NCBI RefSeq assembly: GCF_000719865.1
Contig: NZ_JOID01000006.1
Location: 62,001 to 126,000, forward strand
DNA from: Streptomyces albus subsp. albus
GTDB taxonomy: Bacteria > Actinomycetota > Actinomycetes > Streptomycetales > Streptomycetaceae
Direction of reading: 5' to 3'
DNA length: 64,000 bases
The translations under genes and the position numbers were made by a program. Positions 1 through 11,098 of the stretch are shown here, in pieces. Under the pieces are notes generated by a model. It did no database searches, was not told the DNA's origin, and saw nothing but the letters and a program-made list of their open reading frames with translations. Position 1 is the first letter of the stretch. Every line of letters starts with the position of its first letter.

Positions 1-1195
1 CGCCGTGCGGAGGCGCCGCCCCGGGCGGCAGAGCGATCACGGCCCGCAGCGCCCCGGCGCGCAGCAGCGCCGCGCGGATGCGGCGGCCCGCCCGGCGGGA
101 GGCGACGGCCGGCGGCAGCAGCAGCACGGCCGTGCCACCCGGCCGCAGGCAGGCCAACGCGTGCTGCACCCAAGCCAGTTCGGGTTCCGTCCGCGGCGGA
201 TGGCCGTAGACCCAGCGGGGGTCGGTGGCGAGCTCGGCATGGCCCCAGTCGCGTTCGTTGAACGGCGGGTTGCACAGCACCACGTCCGCGTCGCCGCGGA
301 ACGCGGGGCCGTCCTCGCGCAGCGAGTCGGCGAGCCGCAGGTCGGTGGTGCGCGCCTGCTCGGGGGCGGCGGCCCGTTTCCCGCCGCGCCGGGCCCCGGC
401 CGGACGGTCCGGCCGCGGTTCCGGCACGGTGGTGAGGGCCAGCCGGGCGGCGGCCAGATCGACGAGGACGGGGTCGCTGTCCTGTCCGGACAGCCGGAGT
501 TCACCGTCCGCGCCCCACCGGAGGACGGCGGCGGTCAGCAGCCCGCCGACGCCGCAGGCGGGATCCAGCACGGTCCAGGGCCCGCCGCCGCTCCGCTCGC
601 CCTCCGGCCCGCCGCCGACCAGCTCGGCCAGCTCCGTCATCAGCGCGGCCAGCGGCTCGGGGGTGGTGGTGATCTGCCGTACGTGGGTGCCGAGCCAGCG
701 GCCGAGCAGAAAGCCGAACGTCTCGGCCGCGCCGTCCTCTCCGGCCAGTCGCACGGCCTGCTCCACGGCCTGCTCCTGCGCCTCCGACAGCTCGGCCTCC
801 ACGGGCAGGTGGACGGGCGCGGGGGGCGCGGCCGGGGCTCCGGGGGCGCTCCGCGGACGACGCTTCGAGGAGGGTCCGGCGGCCTGCTCCGCGCGGCCCG
901 CCCGGGCGCCGACGGCGGCGATCGCCAGACCCATCAGCTCCCGGTCGCCCAGCGCCTCGAAGCGCGGCCAGAGCCGCTCGCGGCCGCCCTCGTCCGCACC
1001 GAGCTTGCCCTGGGCGCGCAGCCACTCCTCGACCTGCGAGAGCGAGAACTGGGGGCTGGTGTCGGTGCCGCCGACCGGGCGGGGGAAACTGCTGTGCCGG
1101 CGGCGCCAGTTGCTCACCGCGGCGCGGCCGACGCCCGCGATCCTCGCGATCTCCGCCAGGGTCACCGAGACATGGGGTTCCGGGCTGTCGGGCAT
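1..1195 (-). CDS. DNA N6-adenine methylase (HsdM-like), 3' end outside window
   Basis: An open frame of 398 codons starts with ATG at 1195 behind GGAGAGG and runs off the left edge without a stop. Residues about 8-60 form a helix-turn-helix resembling AlpA/MerR-type DNA-binding domains (VTLAEIARIAGVGRAAVSNW). The S-adenosylmethionine-binding motif DPACGVGGLL is near residue 211 and the catalytic motif NPPF near residue 309, followed by LRAVIALPPGAAP as in type I M subunits. It should transfer a methyl group to adenine N6 in DNA. No restriction or specificity gene is visible, but the downstream side is cut off. An orphan or regulatory methylase is as likely as an R-M subunit. Confidence 0.8.
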   Translation of the reverse strand, partial: MPDSPEPHVSVTLAEIARIAGVGRAAVSNWRRRHSSFPRPVGGTDTSPQFSLSQVEEWLRAQGKLGADEGGRERLWPRFEALGDRELMGLAIAAVGARAGRAEQAAGPSSKRRPRSAPGAPAAPPAPVHLPVEAELSEAQEQAVEQAVRLAGEDGAAETFGFLLGRWLGTHVRQITTTPEPLAALMTELAELVGGGPEGERSGGGPWTVLDPACGVGGLLTAAVLRWGADGELRLSGQDSDPVLVDLAAARLALTTVPEPRPDRPAGARRGGKRAAAPEQARTTDLRLADSLREDGPAFRGDADVVLCNPPFNERDWGHAELATDPRWVYGHPPRTEPELAWVQHALACLRPGGTAVLLLPPAVASRRAGRRIRAALLRAGALRAVIALPPGAAPPHG

Positions 1196-1761
1196 GGCCT
1201 CTCCGGCGGGGTGGAGGATCGGCGGCCCCGGGCGCGGGACCAGGAGTGGGGCATGGCGGGCTGCCACCTGCCGCTCACCGTATACCGAAAGCATAACGCT
1301 GTGCTAGCGGCATCCTTGACTCAGTTCACGTTTGCCCCTCTTTATCCTTGGCCAATGGTCTCTGGCGGTAACGGGCGGGGGCCGAGGGGCGCGGGGGCCG
1401 CGATGCCTCCGGGCCGTTCCGGGGGAACGAGCCCTCCGCCGGAGGCGGGGGCCCGCGCCGGCGGAGTCCGGTCCGCGGAAGGGTACGCGCGGCGTGCCCC
1501 CTTCCACTCACCGGCTCACCGGACCGCGTGCCGGGAGGAACCGGTCGTTCGCTCGGGGCCGCGGCCGGCGGCCGGTTGACGGGGGCGGCGCCCCGGGCCG
1601 GCGGCGGAGGGGGCCGCGCGCGAAGAGGGGCCGGTGAACACGAAGAGGGGCCCGGTGCGGCCGTGTCGGCCGTACCGGGCCCCTCGGGGCGTTCGTTCGA
1701 ACCGGGCGGTCACCGCCGGGCGGTCACCGGGCTCCCGTGCTCAGCTCACGCGCGACCGCGG
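1196..1761. other. Intergenic region: methylase promoter side and cellulase terminator
   Basis: There is no convincing gene here. The relatively AT-rich patch at about 1270-1365 lies 80-170 bases upstream of the methylase start and is the likely promoter region. On the minus strand a TATGCT hexamer is visible near 1290, but I could not pair it with a good -35. The side near 1650-1760 holds the terminator of the GH6 gene. All open frames in this stretch have the Arg/Pro/Gly-rich composition of shadow frames. Confidence 0.5.
1647..1683 (-). terminator. Hairpin terminator of the GH6 exoglucanase gene
   Basis: Two 16-base arms (1647-1662 and 1668-1683) pair with a single mismatch around a 5-base loop, GTGTC. 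It lies 79 bases past the stop codon of the minus-strand cellulase gene. There is no clear U-tract, as is usual in Streptomyces. Confidence 0.7.
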
Positions 1762-3165
1762 TCAGTTGACCGGCGGGTAGGCGTTCTCGATGAGCTCCTC
1801 GAACTGGGCCTGGAACCAGTGACCGGAGACCGGCGCGTCCGGGAGGGCGCCGGACATGTTGTTCTGGTTGCGCGCGTTCCCCTCGTACGTGGGGTCGCAC
1901 ATCCGGTCGAAGCCCTTGCCCTCGTCGTTGTCGGCCTCCTGGCTGGAGCCGTCCGACTCGCCCGGGGGCTTGATCCACGCGTAGGCGTCGATGCCCTGGG
2001 CGGGAGAGGCGGTGGGACGCTCGCCGAGGCCGGCGCCGGCCTGGTTGCACCAGTTGCCGAGGTGGATACGGCGGTCGATGCGGCTGGAGTCGACGTACTC
2101 GTCGGCGGTGCCGTTCTTGTCACCGGGGCCGCTGGGCCGGTCGGCGCCGCCCCAGCCGTTGCGGGAGGTGTCGATGATGACACCGACGTCGCTGTTGAAA
2201 CCGGCGGAGACGGCTTCCTCGCGGAACGCCTGCGCGTAGGACTGCTCGTCCACGTAGCGGTTCCAGTCGACCCACTTGGAGCCCTCGCGGATCGACTTCC
2301 CGCCGACGGTGTCGTCGATCGAGAAGTACGGCTCCTCGGTGGCGCCGTAGTTGGCCGTGTTGGCGGCGAAGCCAGCGACGTCGTCGACGGTGGCGCCCTC
2401 GGAGGTGGCCGCCTCGTGCAGCAGCTCGGCGGTGGGCCCGAAGTTGTCGTCCCAGCCGATCCAGCCGTGGTGGCCGATGTCGATGTAGTTGTAGACGTTC
2501 TCGATGTCGCCGAGGGTGGCCAGGGCGTAGCCGACGCCCTTGACGTAGTTGCCGTTCGCCAGCATCTCGTCACAGTTCTCGGTGGCCGTCTCACGGCTGC
2601 CGACGTTGGTGATGAGGTTGGGCAGCGAGTCGATCTCGACGACGTTGATGATCCGGAGGTCGGCGTACTTGGGGTCCGACAGGATCTCCGCGATCGGGTC
2701 GATGAACTCGTTCTTGTACTTGTCGATCTCCTCCGGGCCGAGTTCGCCCTGGGAGGCCAGCGCCGCGCAGTCCCGGCCGGGCAGGTTGTACGTGACCATC
2801 TGCAGGGCGTCGGCGCCCTGCTCCAGGGCCGCGTCGAGGTGGTCGCGCAGGCCCATGGTGTTCTCACCCGCGGAGCCCGAGTCGATCGCCTTGATGCGGT
2901 CCAGCCATACGGCGGTCGGCTCGTCGGCGATGGCCTCGCCGCCGCTCTCCGCCGCCTGCCGGGACCAGTCTTCGTTCACGTACAGCTTGGCGCCCTCGTA
3001 GGGGTTGTCCACGCGCGCCGCGGCCGCCGAGGAGGATGCCTCGTCACCGTTCGCCGTGTTCCCCGCGGCGATCATGAAACCGGAGGCGAGCGCCATGGCG
3101 CTCACTGCCGTAACGGCGCGACGGAAGCGCGTATTTCGCATTCCGCCTGGGGAATCGGTTGTCAT
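1762..3165 (-). CDS. Secreted GH6 exoglucanase (cellobiohydrolase), no CBM
   Basis: The 467-residue protein begins with a Sec-type signal (MRNTRFRRAVTAVSAMALA region, first ~35 residues) and passes straight into a GH6 catalytic domain similar to the actinobacterial Cel6B exocellulases (KLYVNEDWSRQAA). The GH6 active-site aspartates are visible in LPGRDCAAL (Asp132) and VVEIDSLPNL (Asp179). It should release cellobiose from cellulose chain ends outside the cell. Most actinobacterial members have a linker and CBM2; here the protein ends with the catalytic domain. The start has GGAG 5 bases upstream. A perfect CebR/CelR operator lies 82 bases upstream, so cello-oligosaccharide induction is expected. 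Confidence 0.93.
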   Translation of the reverse strand: MTTDSPGGMRNTRFRRAVTAVSAMALASGFMIAAGNTANGDEASSSAAAARVDNPYEGAKLYVNEDWSRQAAESGGEAIADEPTAVWLDRIKAIDSGSAGENTMGLRDHLDAALEQGADALQMVTYNLPGRDCAALASQGELGPEEIDKYKNEFIDPIAEILSDPKYADLRIINVVEIDSLPNLITNVGSRETATENCDEMLANGNYVKGVGYALATLGDIENVYNYIDIGHHGWIGWDDNFGPTAELLHEAATSEGATVDDVAGFAANTANYGATEEPYFSIDDTVGGKSIREGSKWVDWNRYVDEQSYAQAFREEAVSAGFNSDVGVIIDTSRNGWGGADRPSGPGDKNGTADEYVDSSRIDRRIHLGNWCNQAGAGLGERPTASPAQGIDAYAWIKPPGESDGSSQEADNDEGKGFDRMCDPTYEGNARNQNNMSGALPDAPVSGHWFQAQFEELIENAYPPVN

Positions 3166-3246
3166 CTGAGCTCCTATTCGGTGTCATCCCGCAGCGCGTT
3201 GGACCGACGCGGGACGGTGGGGGAATGGGAAGCGTCCGTGGCTCAG

Positions 3247-3260
3247 TGGGAGCGCTCCCA
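3247..3260. promoter_or_regulatory. CebR/CelR operator, perfect palindrome
   Basis: TGGGAGCGCTCCCA is the consensus operator known for Streptomyces CebR and Thermobifida CelR, LacI-family repressors released by cello-oligosaccharides. It sits upstream of the GH6 exoglucanase gene at 3165. The nearby regulator at 11099 is the obvious candidate to bind it. Confidence 0.9.
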
Positions 3261-3736
3261 TGGAGAGGAAGCTACCAGTGCCGGAAGAACCTGAGAAGTC
3301 CTTTGACACAAGGAATTTCAATGACGGTCGCACAAACGAAACATCACCCCGCCACCCTGTCGGGAGTGGGGTGAGAACCGGTCGGCCGGTGCCGGGTCCG
3401 ACGGGCTTTCCGGTATCGCGCACAGTGTCGTGCGGCGGAGCGCGGCCGGCCGGTGGGCACCGAGGGAGCTCCGGGTGGATCGGACGGCATGGCGTCCGAT
3501 CCACCCGGAGAACCCGGTGAACGCGGCTCGTGCCCCGTATTGGCTGGTGGGCGCCTCAACGTGCGGGCTCAAACCGTTCCCCTGTGTGTCCGCCGCCGGA
3601 CGGATGGGACGTCAACCCGACGCGTTCGCTCCTTCCGTAATGCGTGACCGCTGGGCGGCGCATTGCGGTGGGGATTGGCAGGCTTTCCGTGCGACGGGAA
3701 TCATGATGGTCCGCCCCGTGTGACGGTGCGCGGAAT
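3261..3736. other. Intergenic region between doxX-like gene and GH6 promoter
   Basis: The stretch separates the end of the GH6-doxX operon from the promoter of the next GH6 gene. It holds one very strong hairpin (3469-3510) and an AT-richer patch at about 3290-3350 that probably belongs to the upstream promoter of the exoglucanase gene. I see no gene. Confidence 0.5.
3469..3510 (-). terminator. Perfect 18-bp hairpin ending the GH6-doxX operon
   Basis: Arms 3469-3486 and 3493-3510 are exact reverse complements with the 6-base loop GCATGG. It lies about 230 bases beyond the doxX stop, before the next gene in the same direction, so it should insulate the two transcription units. Confidence 0.65.
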
Positions 3737-6293
<2,557 letters not shown>

Positions 6294-6307
6294 TGGGAGC
6301 GCTCTTA
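6294..6307. promoter_or_regulatory. Imperfect CebR/CelR operator
   Basis: TGGGAGCGCTCTTA keeps a perfect left half and degenerate right half of the canonical 14-mer. It lies 587 bases before the GH48 start, within the shared upstream region of the divergent GH6-doxX and GH48 units. Confidence 0.6.
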
Positions 6308-6501
6308 GAGTGAGCGCGGGTGGTGACCCTGTCAATAGGAGCTGCGCGAACCACTTCGCAACACGCAGGTCAGGCCCGTGAGTTGACGGGTTCGCTGCCC
6401 CGGAGGCGATTTATCCGCCGCCGTGTCAACAAAAGCGCTGGTGAAGGGACTGGTGCGGAACACACCCGGTGACTTTGTCCAACTGGACTGGCGAGTAAGG
6501 G

Positions 6502-6530
6502 TTTTCAGCGCCCGGCGCGACCGCTACAGT
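6502..6530 (+). promoter_or_regulatory. Putative sigma-70-type promoter of the GH48 gene
   Basis: TTTTCA (6502-6507) and TACAGT (6525-6530) are separated by 17 bases, each matching four of six consensus positions. The operator at 6539 begins 9 bases after the -10, a position where repressor binding would block initiation. Confidence 0.45.
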
Positions 6531-6538
6531 CCCGGCAC

Positions 6539-6552
6539 TGGAAGCGGTTTCA
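6539..6552. promoter_or_regulatory. CebR/CelR-type operator in front of GH48
   Basis: TGGAAGCGGTTTCA is an imperfect version of the palindrome, with the central GCGG and one mismatched outer base. It covers the expected transcription start of the GH48 gene. Confidence 0.65.
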
Positions 6553-6880
6553 GTACACCGTGCCGAGAGCTGATCACCCCCACCACCCGAGCGGCTCCCG
6601 GGAAGCCGTTGTCGACGGCACGGTACGGAAACCGCGGACCCGAGCCGCGTACCCCCCCACCATCCGGCCCCGCCCGCGCCGTCCTGACCCCACGGCGCCG
6701 GGGCCGTTCCGCCCCCACGATCACCGGCCCCGTGAGTGGCCGCACCGCACAGCCCACTCACGGGGCCGGATCCACGTGTGACGGCACGCCCCGACCGGGC
6801 GTGCCCGCGCACGCCTCACAGCACCCCTCCATGCCCCACATATGGCCCCACACCATGTGACAGAGAGGAACCAGCAGGCA

Positions 6881-9493
6881 ATGAGATCACACCTACGGCG
6901 CAGGCTACGGCCCGGCCCGGTCACGGGAGGACTCGCCCTCGCCGCTCTCGTCGCGGGGGTGGTGCCGGGGACGACCTTCGCCTCCGAGTCCGCCGGATCC
7001 GCCGAGGCCAAGGCCATCGGCGTCGCTCTCACCTCCTCCGAGGCGGGCGCGGACAACTACGCGCTGGCCCCCGAGGGCGTGCCGCTGAAGGCGAAGACCA
7101 CCGGGGACGTCGCCAAGGTCGAGTTCTACGCGGACAGCAAGCTGCTGGCCACCGACACCGAGGCCCCGTTCGAGGGCGAGTGGAAGAACGCCCCCGAGGG
7201 CCAGTACTCCATCACCGCCAAGGCGTACGGCAAGGACGGCAAGCCGGCCGGCTCGCACCCGTCCCTGGTGAACGTCCTGGAGAAGCCGGCCGTGATCGCC
7301 TCTCCCGTCGCCCGGCAGGTGAAGCAGGGCGGGGAGACGACCGTCGGCCTCAAGCTGTCCGCCAAGCCGTCCTCGGACGTGCGCGTGACACTGGAGCGCG
7401 CCTCCGGCGCCAAGGACATCAGCGCGGCGAAGTCGGAGCTGACGTTCACCCCGGAGAACTGGGACCGCGTCCAGCAGGTGCACGTGAACTCCGCGGACAC
7501 CACCGGTGACCTGGCCAAGGCCGTCTTCAAGGCGACCGCGGCGGGCCACGAGGCCGGCTCCGTGCCGGTCCAGGAGATCTCGCCGCAGGCCTCGGAGTAC
7601 CAGCAGGACTTCCTGGATCTGTACAACAAGATCAACGACCCGTCGAGCGGCTACTACCGCACCTTCGACGGTCTGAAGGTGCCGTACCACGCCATCGAGA
7701 CGCTGATCGTCGAGGCACCGGACCACGGCCACGAGACCACCTCCGAGGCGTTCAGCTACTACCTGTGGCTGGAGTCCGAGTACGGCCGGGTCACCGAGGA
7801 CTGGGGACCGTTCAACGACGCCTGGGCGTCGCTGGAGGAGTTCGCCATCCCGGGCACCGACGACCAGCCGACCAACGGCGCCTACGACGCGAGCAAGCCG
7901 GCCACCTACGCGCCCGAGCACCCGAGCCCGACCGAGTACCCGGCGAAGCTCGACTCCGGCGTCTCCGTCGGCAAGGACCCGATCGCGGCCGAGCTCAAGT
8001 CGGCCTACGGGTCCGACGAGGTCTACGGCATGCACTGGCTGCTCGACGTGGACAACACCTACGGCTTCGGCTTCTGCGGCGACGGCGAGACGGCGCCCGC
8101 GTTCATCAACACCTTCCAGCGCGGCTCGCAGGAGTCCGTCTGGGAGACGGTGACGCAGCCGTCCTGCGACACCTTCGCGCACGGCGGTGAGAACGGGTTC
8201 CTCGACCTGTTCACCGACGACGCGGAGTACGCCAAGCAGTGGAAGTACACCAACGCCCCGGACGCCGACGCGCGCGCGGTGCAGGTGGCCTACCAGGCCA
8301 AGAAGTACGCCGAGGAGCAGGGCAAGGCCGGCGAGGTCTCCGACGTGGTGGCCAAGGCCGTCAAGATGGGCGACTACCTGCGCTACGCCATGTTCGACAA
8401 GTACTTCAAGAAGATCGGCGACTGCACCAGCCCGTCCTGCCCCGCGGGGACCGGCAAGGACAGCGCGCACTACCTGATGTCCTGGTACTACGCCTGGGGC
8501 GGTGCCAACTCGGACGCCCAGTACCCGTGGGCCTGGCGCATCGGTGACGGCGCGGCCCACCAGGGCTACCAGAACCCGATGGCCGCCTACGCCCTGGCCG
8601 AGGACCCGGACATGAAGCCCAAGTCCTCCTCGGGCCAGGCCGACTGGGCCAAGAGCCTGGACCGGCAGCTGGAGTTCCTGCAGTGGCTGCAGTCCGCCGA
8701 GGGCGGCATCGCGGGCGGTGCCACCAACAGCTGGGAAGGCCAGTACGCCAGCCCGCCGTCGGGTATGCCGACCTTCTACGGCATGTACTACGACTACCAG
8801 CCCGTCTGGCACGACCCGCCGTCCAACCGGTGGTTCGGCTTCCAGGTCTGGGGTCTGCAGCGGACCGCCGAGCTGTACGCCGAGACCAAGGACGAGCGCG
8901 CCGGGAAGATCATGGACAAGTGGGTCGACTGGGCCCTGGAGAACTCCACGATCGACGGCTCCGGCGACTACCAGATCCCGTCCGACCTGGAGTGGACCGG
9001 CAAGCCCGACACCTGGGACGCCTCCAACCCGGGTGACAACAGCGGCCTGCACGTCGAGGTCCTGAACCACACCAACGACGTGGGCGTCGCCGCCTCCTTC
9101 GCCAAGACCCTGCTCTACTACGCCGCCGGCTCCGGCGACGCGGAGGCCAGGGAGGCCGGCGAGGGCCTGCTCGAGGGCATGCTGACGCACAAGGACGACC
9201 TGGGCATCGCGATCCCCGAGGTCCGCAAGGACTACAACCGGTTCGAGGTCACCTCCGGCGAGGACAAGCTCTACATCCCCAACGGCTGGACGGGCACCAT
9301 GCCCAACGGTGACGAGATCAACTCGGACTCCACCTTCCTGTCGATCCGCTCCTTCTACGAGAGCGACCCCGACTTCCCGAAGGTGCAGCAGTACCTGAAC
9401 GGCGGCGACGCGCCGGAGTTCACGTACCACCGCTACTGGGCCCAGACGGAGATCGCCACGGCGTTCGCCGCGCACGACGCCCTGTTCGGATGA
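6881..9493 (+). CDS. Secreted GH48 exoglucanase with N-terminal Ig-like domains, no CBM
   Basis: The 870-residue protein has a signal peptide (to about residue 35), then a bacterial Ig-like domain (about 45-125; PLKAKTTGDVAKVEFYADSK) and a second beta-sandwich region (about 135-232). The GH48 domain fills the rest and carries the conserved HGHETTSEAFSYYLWL stretch with its catalytic glutamate. GH48 enzymes are reducing-end processive cellobiohydrolases and the key partner of GH6 enzymes. Streptomyces homologues usually have CBM2 and FN3 domains in front; the Ig-like modules take that place here. I chose ATG 6881 because GAGAGG lies upstream and the ATG at 6842 has no ribosome-binding site. 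Confidence 0.93.
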   Translation: MRSHLRRRLRPGPVTGGLALAALVAGVVPGTTFASESAGSAEAKAIGVALTSSEAGADNYALAPEGVPLKAKTTGDVAKVEFYADSKLLATDTEAPFEGEWKNAPEGQYSITAKAYGKDGKPAGSHPSLVNVLEKPAVIASPVARQVKQGGETTVGLKLSAKPSSDVRVTLERASGAKDISAAKSELTFTPENWDRVQQVHVNSADTTGDLAKAVFKATAAGHEAGSVPVQEISPQASEYQQDFLDLYNKINDPSSGYYRTFDGLKVPYHAIETLIVEAPDHGHETTSEAFSYYLWLESEYGRVTEDWGPFNDAWASLEEFAIPGTDDQPTNGAYDASKPATYAPEHPSPTEYPAKLDSGVSVGKDPIAAELKSAYGSDEVYGMHWLLDVDNTYGFGFCGDGETAPAFINTFQRGSQESVWETVTQPSCDTFAHGGENGFLDLFTDDAEYAKQWKYTNAPDADARAVQVAYQAKKYAEEQGKAGEVSDVVAKAVKMGDYLRYAMFDKYFKKIGDCTSPSCPAGTGKDSAHYLMSWYYAWGGANSDAQYPWAWRIGDGAAHQGYQNPMAAYALAEDPDMKPKSSSGQADWAKSLDRQLEFLQWLQSAEGGIAGGATNSWEGQYASPPSGMPTFYGMYYDYQPVWHDPPSNRWFGFQVWGLQRTAELYAETKDERAGKIMDKWVDWALENSTIDGSGDYQIPSDLEWTGKPDTWDASNPGDNSGLHVEVLNHTNDVGVAASFAKTLLYYAAGSGDAEAREAGEGLLEGMLTHKDDLGIAIPEVRKDYNRFEVTSGEDKLYIPNGWTGTMPNGDEINSDSTFLSIRSFYESDPDFPKVQQYLNGGDAPEFTYHRYWAQTEIATAFAAHDALFG

Positions 9494-9500
9494 TCCGGAC

Positions 9501-9532
9501 GCGGCGGGCCGGGCCACGGTCCGGCCCGCCGC
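9501..9532 (+). terminator. Terminator of the GH48 gene
   Basis: A perfect 12-bp stem (9501-9512 with 9521-9532) with an 8-base loop starts 7 bases after the stop codon. A second self-complementary GC block follows at 9541-9564. Confidence 0.75.
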
Positions 9533-9769
9533 GGCCACCCGGCCGGGCCCCCCGGGGCCCGGCCCCCCACACCACACGGGCGCGTCGACGCCGGCGGCAA
9601 TGCGTTCCTCCCGCGCGCCGCGGCGTCCAGCGGATCCGCGCGCGCCCGCCCCGCGGTGGATGAATCACCGCCCGTCGCGGTGGGGGCCTGGGGAGGCCCC
9701 CACCGCGACGCTGATCTGTCCGCGATCCGTCCGCCGTCACCTCACCTTCACCGAGGAGGGTCGGGACCC

Positions 9770-10657
9770 ATGTCCTCACCTGCGACCGCACACTCGTCCT
9801 CGTCAGCCGGCCTGCCGGCCTCCCCCCTTCCGCCGCCCGCGCCCCTGCCCGCGGGCACCGCCCGCCGCCGGCAGATCCTGGCCGCCTCGGCGGCCGTCCT
9901 GGCACTCACCGCCGCCGGCGCCACGGGCAGCGCCTCCGCCGCGGGCCCCTCCGCCGACCACCGGACCGCCGCGGCCTGCGACGCCTCCGGTTTCTGCGAG
10001 GACTTCGAGACGCAGACCGGCACGGCGCCGTCCGGCCGCTGGACCGCCGGCGCCGCCAACTGCACCGGCAACGGCACCGCGACGGTGGACTCCGGCACCG
10101 CGCACACCGGCGCCAAGTCGCTCCGCATCGACGGCAAGGCCGGCTACTGCAACCACGTCTTCGTCTCGACCCCGCTGGACGAGGTGGCGGGGAGCTCCTC
10201 GCTGCACGTCCGCTTCTGGGTGAGGCACACCACCGCGCTGCCCGCCGCCCATGTGACGTTCGCGGCCATGAAGGACGCGAACGACAACGGCAAGGATCTG
10301 CGGATGGGCGGCCAGAACGGCGCCCTGCAGTGGAACCGCGAGTCCGACGACGCGACCCTGCCGGAGCAGAGCCCGGTCGGGGTGTCCAAGAGCCTGCCGC
10401 TGCCCGTGAACGAATGGACGTGCGTCGAGTTCGGCATCGAGGGCTCCACCCTGGAGACCAAGGTCAACGGCTCGGTCGTCGAGGGCCTCGTCATCGACGG
10501 CACGCCCACCCACGACATCGACCGGCAGTGGCTGAACAAGCCGGGCTGGCGGCCCTCCCTCACCGACCTGCGGCTCGGCTGGGAGAGCTACGGCAACGGC
10601 GACGACACGCTCTGGTACGACGACATCGCGGTCGGCACAGCGCCGATCGGCTGCTGA
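9770..10657 (+). CDS. Secreted Cip1-like / polysaccharide-associated protein
   Basis: The 295-residue protein has a long n-region and twin-arginine-like signal (TARRRQILAASAAV), so Tat export is possible. The mature part starts at about residue 65 with CDASGFCEDFE. It has the look of a lyase-type beta-jelly roll, with the ending DDTLWYDDIAVGTAPIGC that I associate with Cip1, a protein of unknown activity co-induced with cellulases in Trichoderma and present in some actinobacteria. The Cip1 assignment is from memory of the family and not certain. GAGGAGGG lies 9 bases before ATG 9770. It follows the GH48 gene and probably belongs to the same regulon. Confidence 0.7.
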   Translation: MSSPATAHSSSSAGLPASPLPPPAPLPAGTARRRQILAASAAVLALTAAGATGSASAAGPSADHRTAAACDASGFCEDFETQTGTAPSGRWTAGAANCTGNGTATVDSGTAHTGAKSLRIDGKAGYCNHVFVSTPLDEVAGSSSLHVRFWVRHTTALPAAHVTFAAMKDANDNGKDLRMGGQNGALQWNRESDDATLPEQSPVGVSKSLPLPVNEWTCVEFGIEGSTLETKVNGSVVEGLVIDGTPTHDIDRQWLNKPGWRPSLTDLRLGWESYGNGDDTLWYDDIAVGTAPIGC

Positions 10658-10667
10658 CCCGTGGCCC

Positions 10668-10735
10668 GCGGACGGACTCCCGGACGGCACCGTCCGCCGC
10701 GCCCCCGGACCACGCGCCCCGCGCGCGGTCCGGGC
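10668..10735 (+). terminator. Two tandem hairpins after the Cip1-like gene
   Basis: GCGGACGG/CCGTCCGC pairs at 10668-10697, and CCCGGACC/GGTCCGGG pairs at 10704-10734. They lie 11 and 46 bases after the stop. Confidence 0.5.
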
Positions 10736-10809
10736 GGCCGCCGGGCCGGCGGGGGCCTCCCTTCCCCGGAAGTCCCCTCCCTGGCGGTCCTTCGGTTCCG
10801 TGGGTAGTC

Positions 10810-10823
10810 TGAAAGCGCTTCCA
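10810..10823. promoter_or_regulatory. CebR/CelR-type operator upstream of the regulator gene
   Basis: TGAAAGCGCTTCCA differs from the palindrome TGGAAGCGCTTCCA at one base. It lies 276 bases upstream of the LacI-family gene, which suggests autoregulation. Confidence 0.7.
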
Positions 10824-11098
10824 GTGCGCTGCCGGCGAGGCGTCGCCCGGCGGTCACCGGAATCGGACGGCGTCAGTGGGGGTGGGGGAGTGTCCAGCAC
10901 GCAGCAGCGGACCGGCACGGCCGGCTGCGGCCGGCAGCGGGTGCGCGCCGGCTCCGGACGTTCCGCCCCAGCGCCGCGGCGAAGCCGCCGAACCCCGTAC
11001 GGCGCGGCCCCCGCGGGCCGCGCGGCGGGAGCCGCCCCAGCAGCCGCCCACAGCGCGCGGCGCGGGCGGCGGGAGACACTGCCACACGCGGAGAGCCG

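Noticed and set aside
1316..1352. TTGACT and TTATCC on the plus strand as a promoter
   Set aside because: No plus-strand gene follows for 5 kb, and the spacing and -10 are poor.
1685..1700. TTCGAACC resembling a tRNA T-loop on the minus strand
   Set aside because: No acceptor, D or anticodon stems can be formed around it.
6905..9577. 890-codon minus-strand frame
   Set aside because: Antisense of the GH48 gene, with no sensible domains or start signal.
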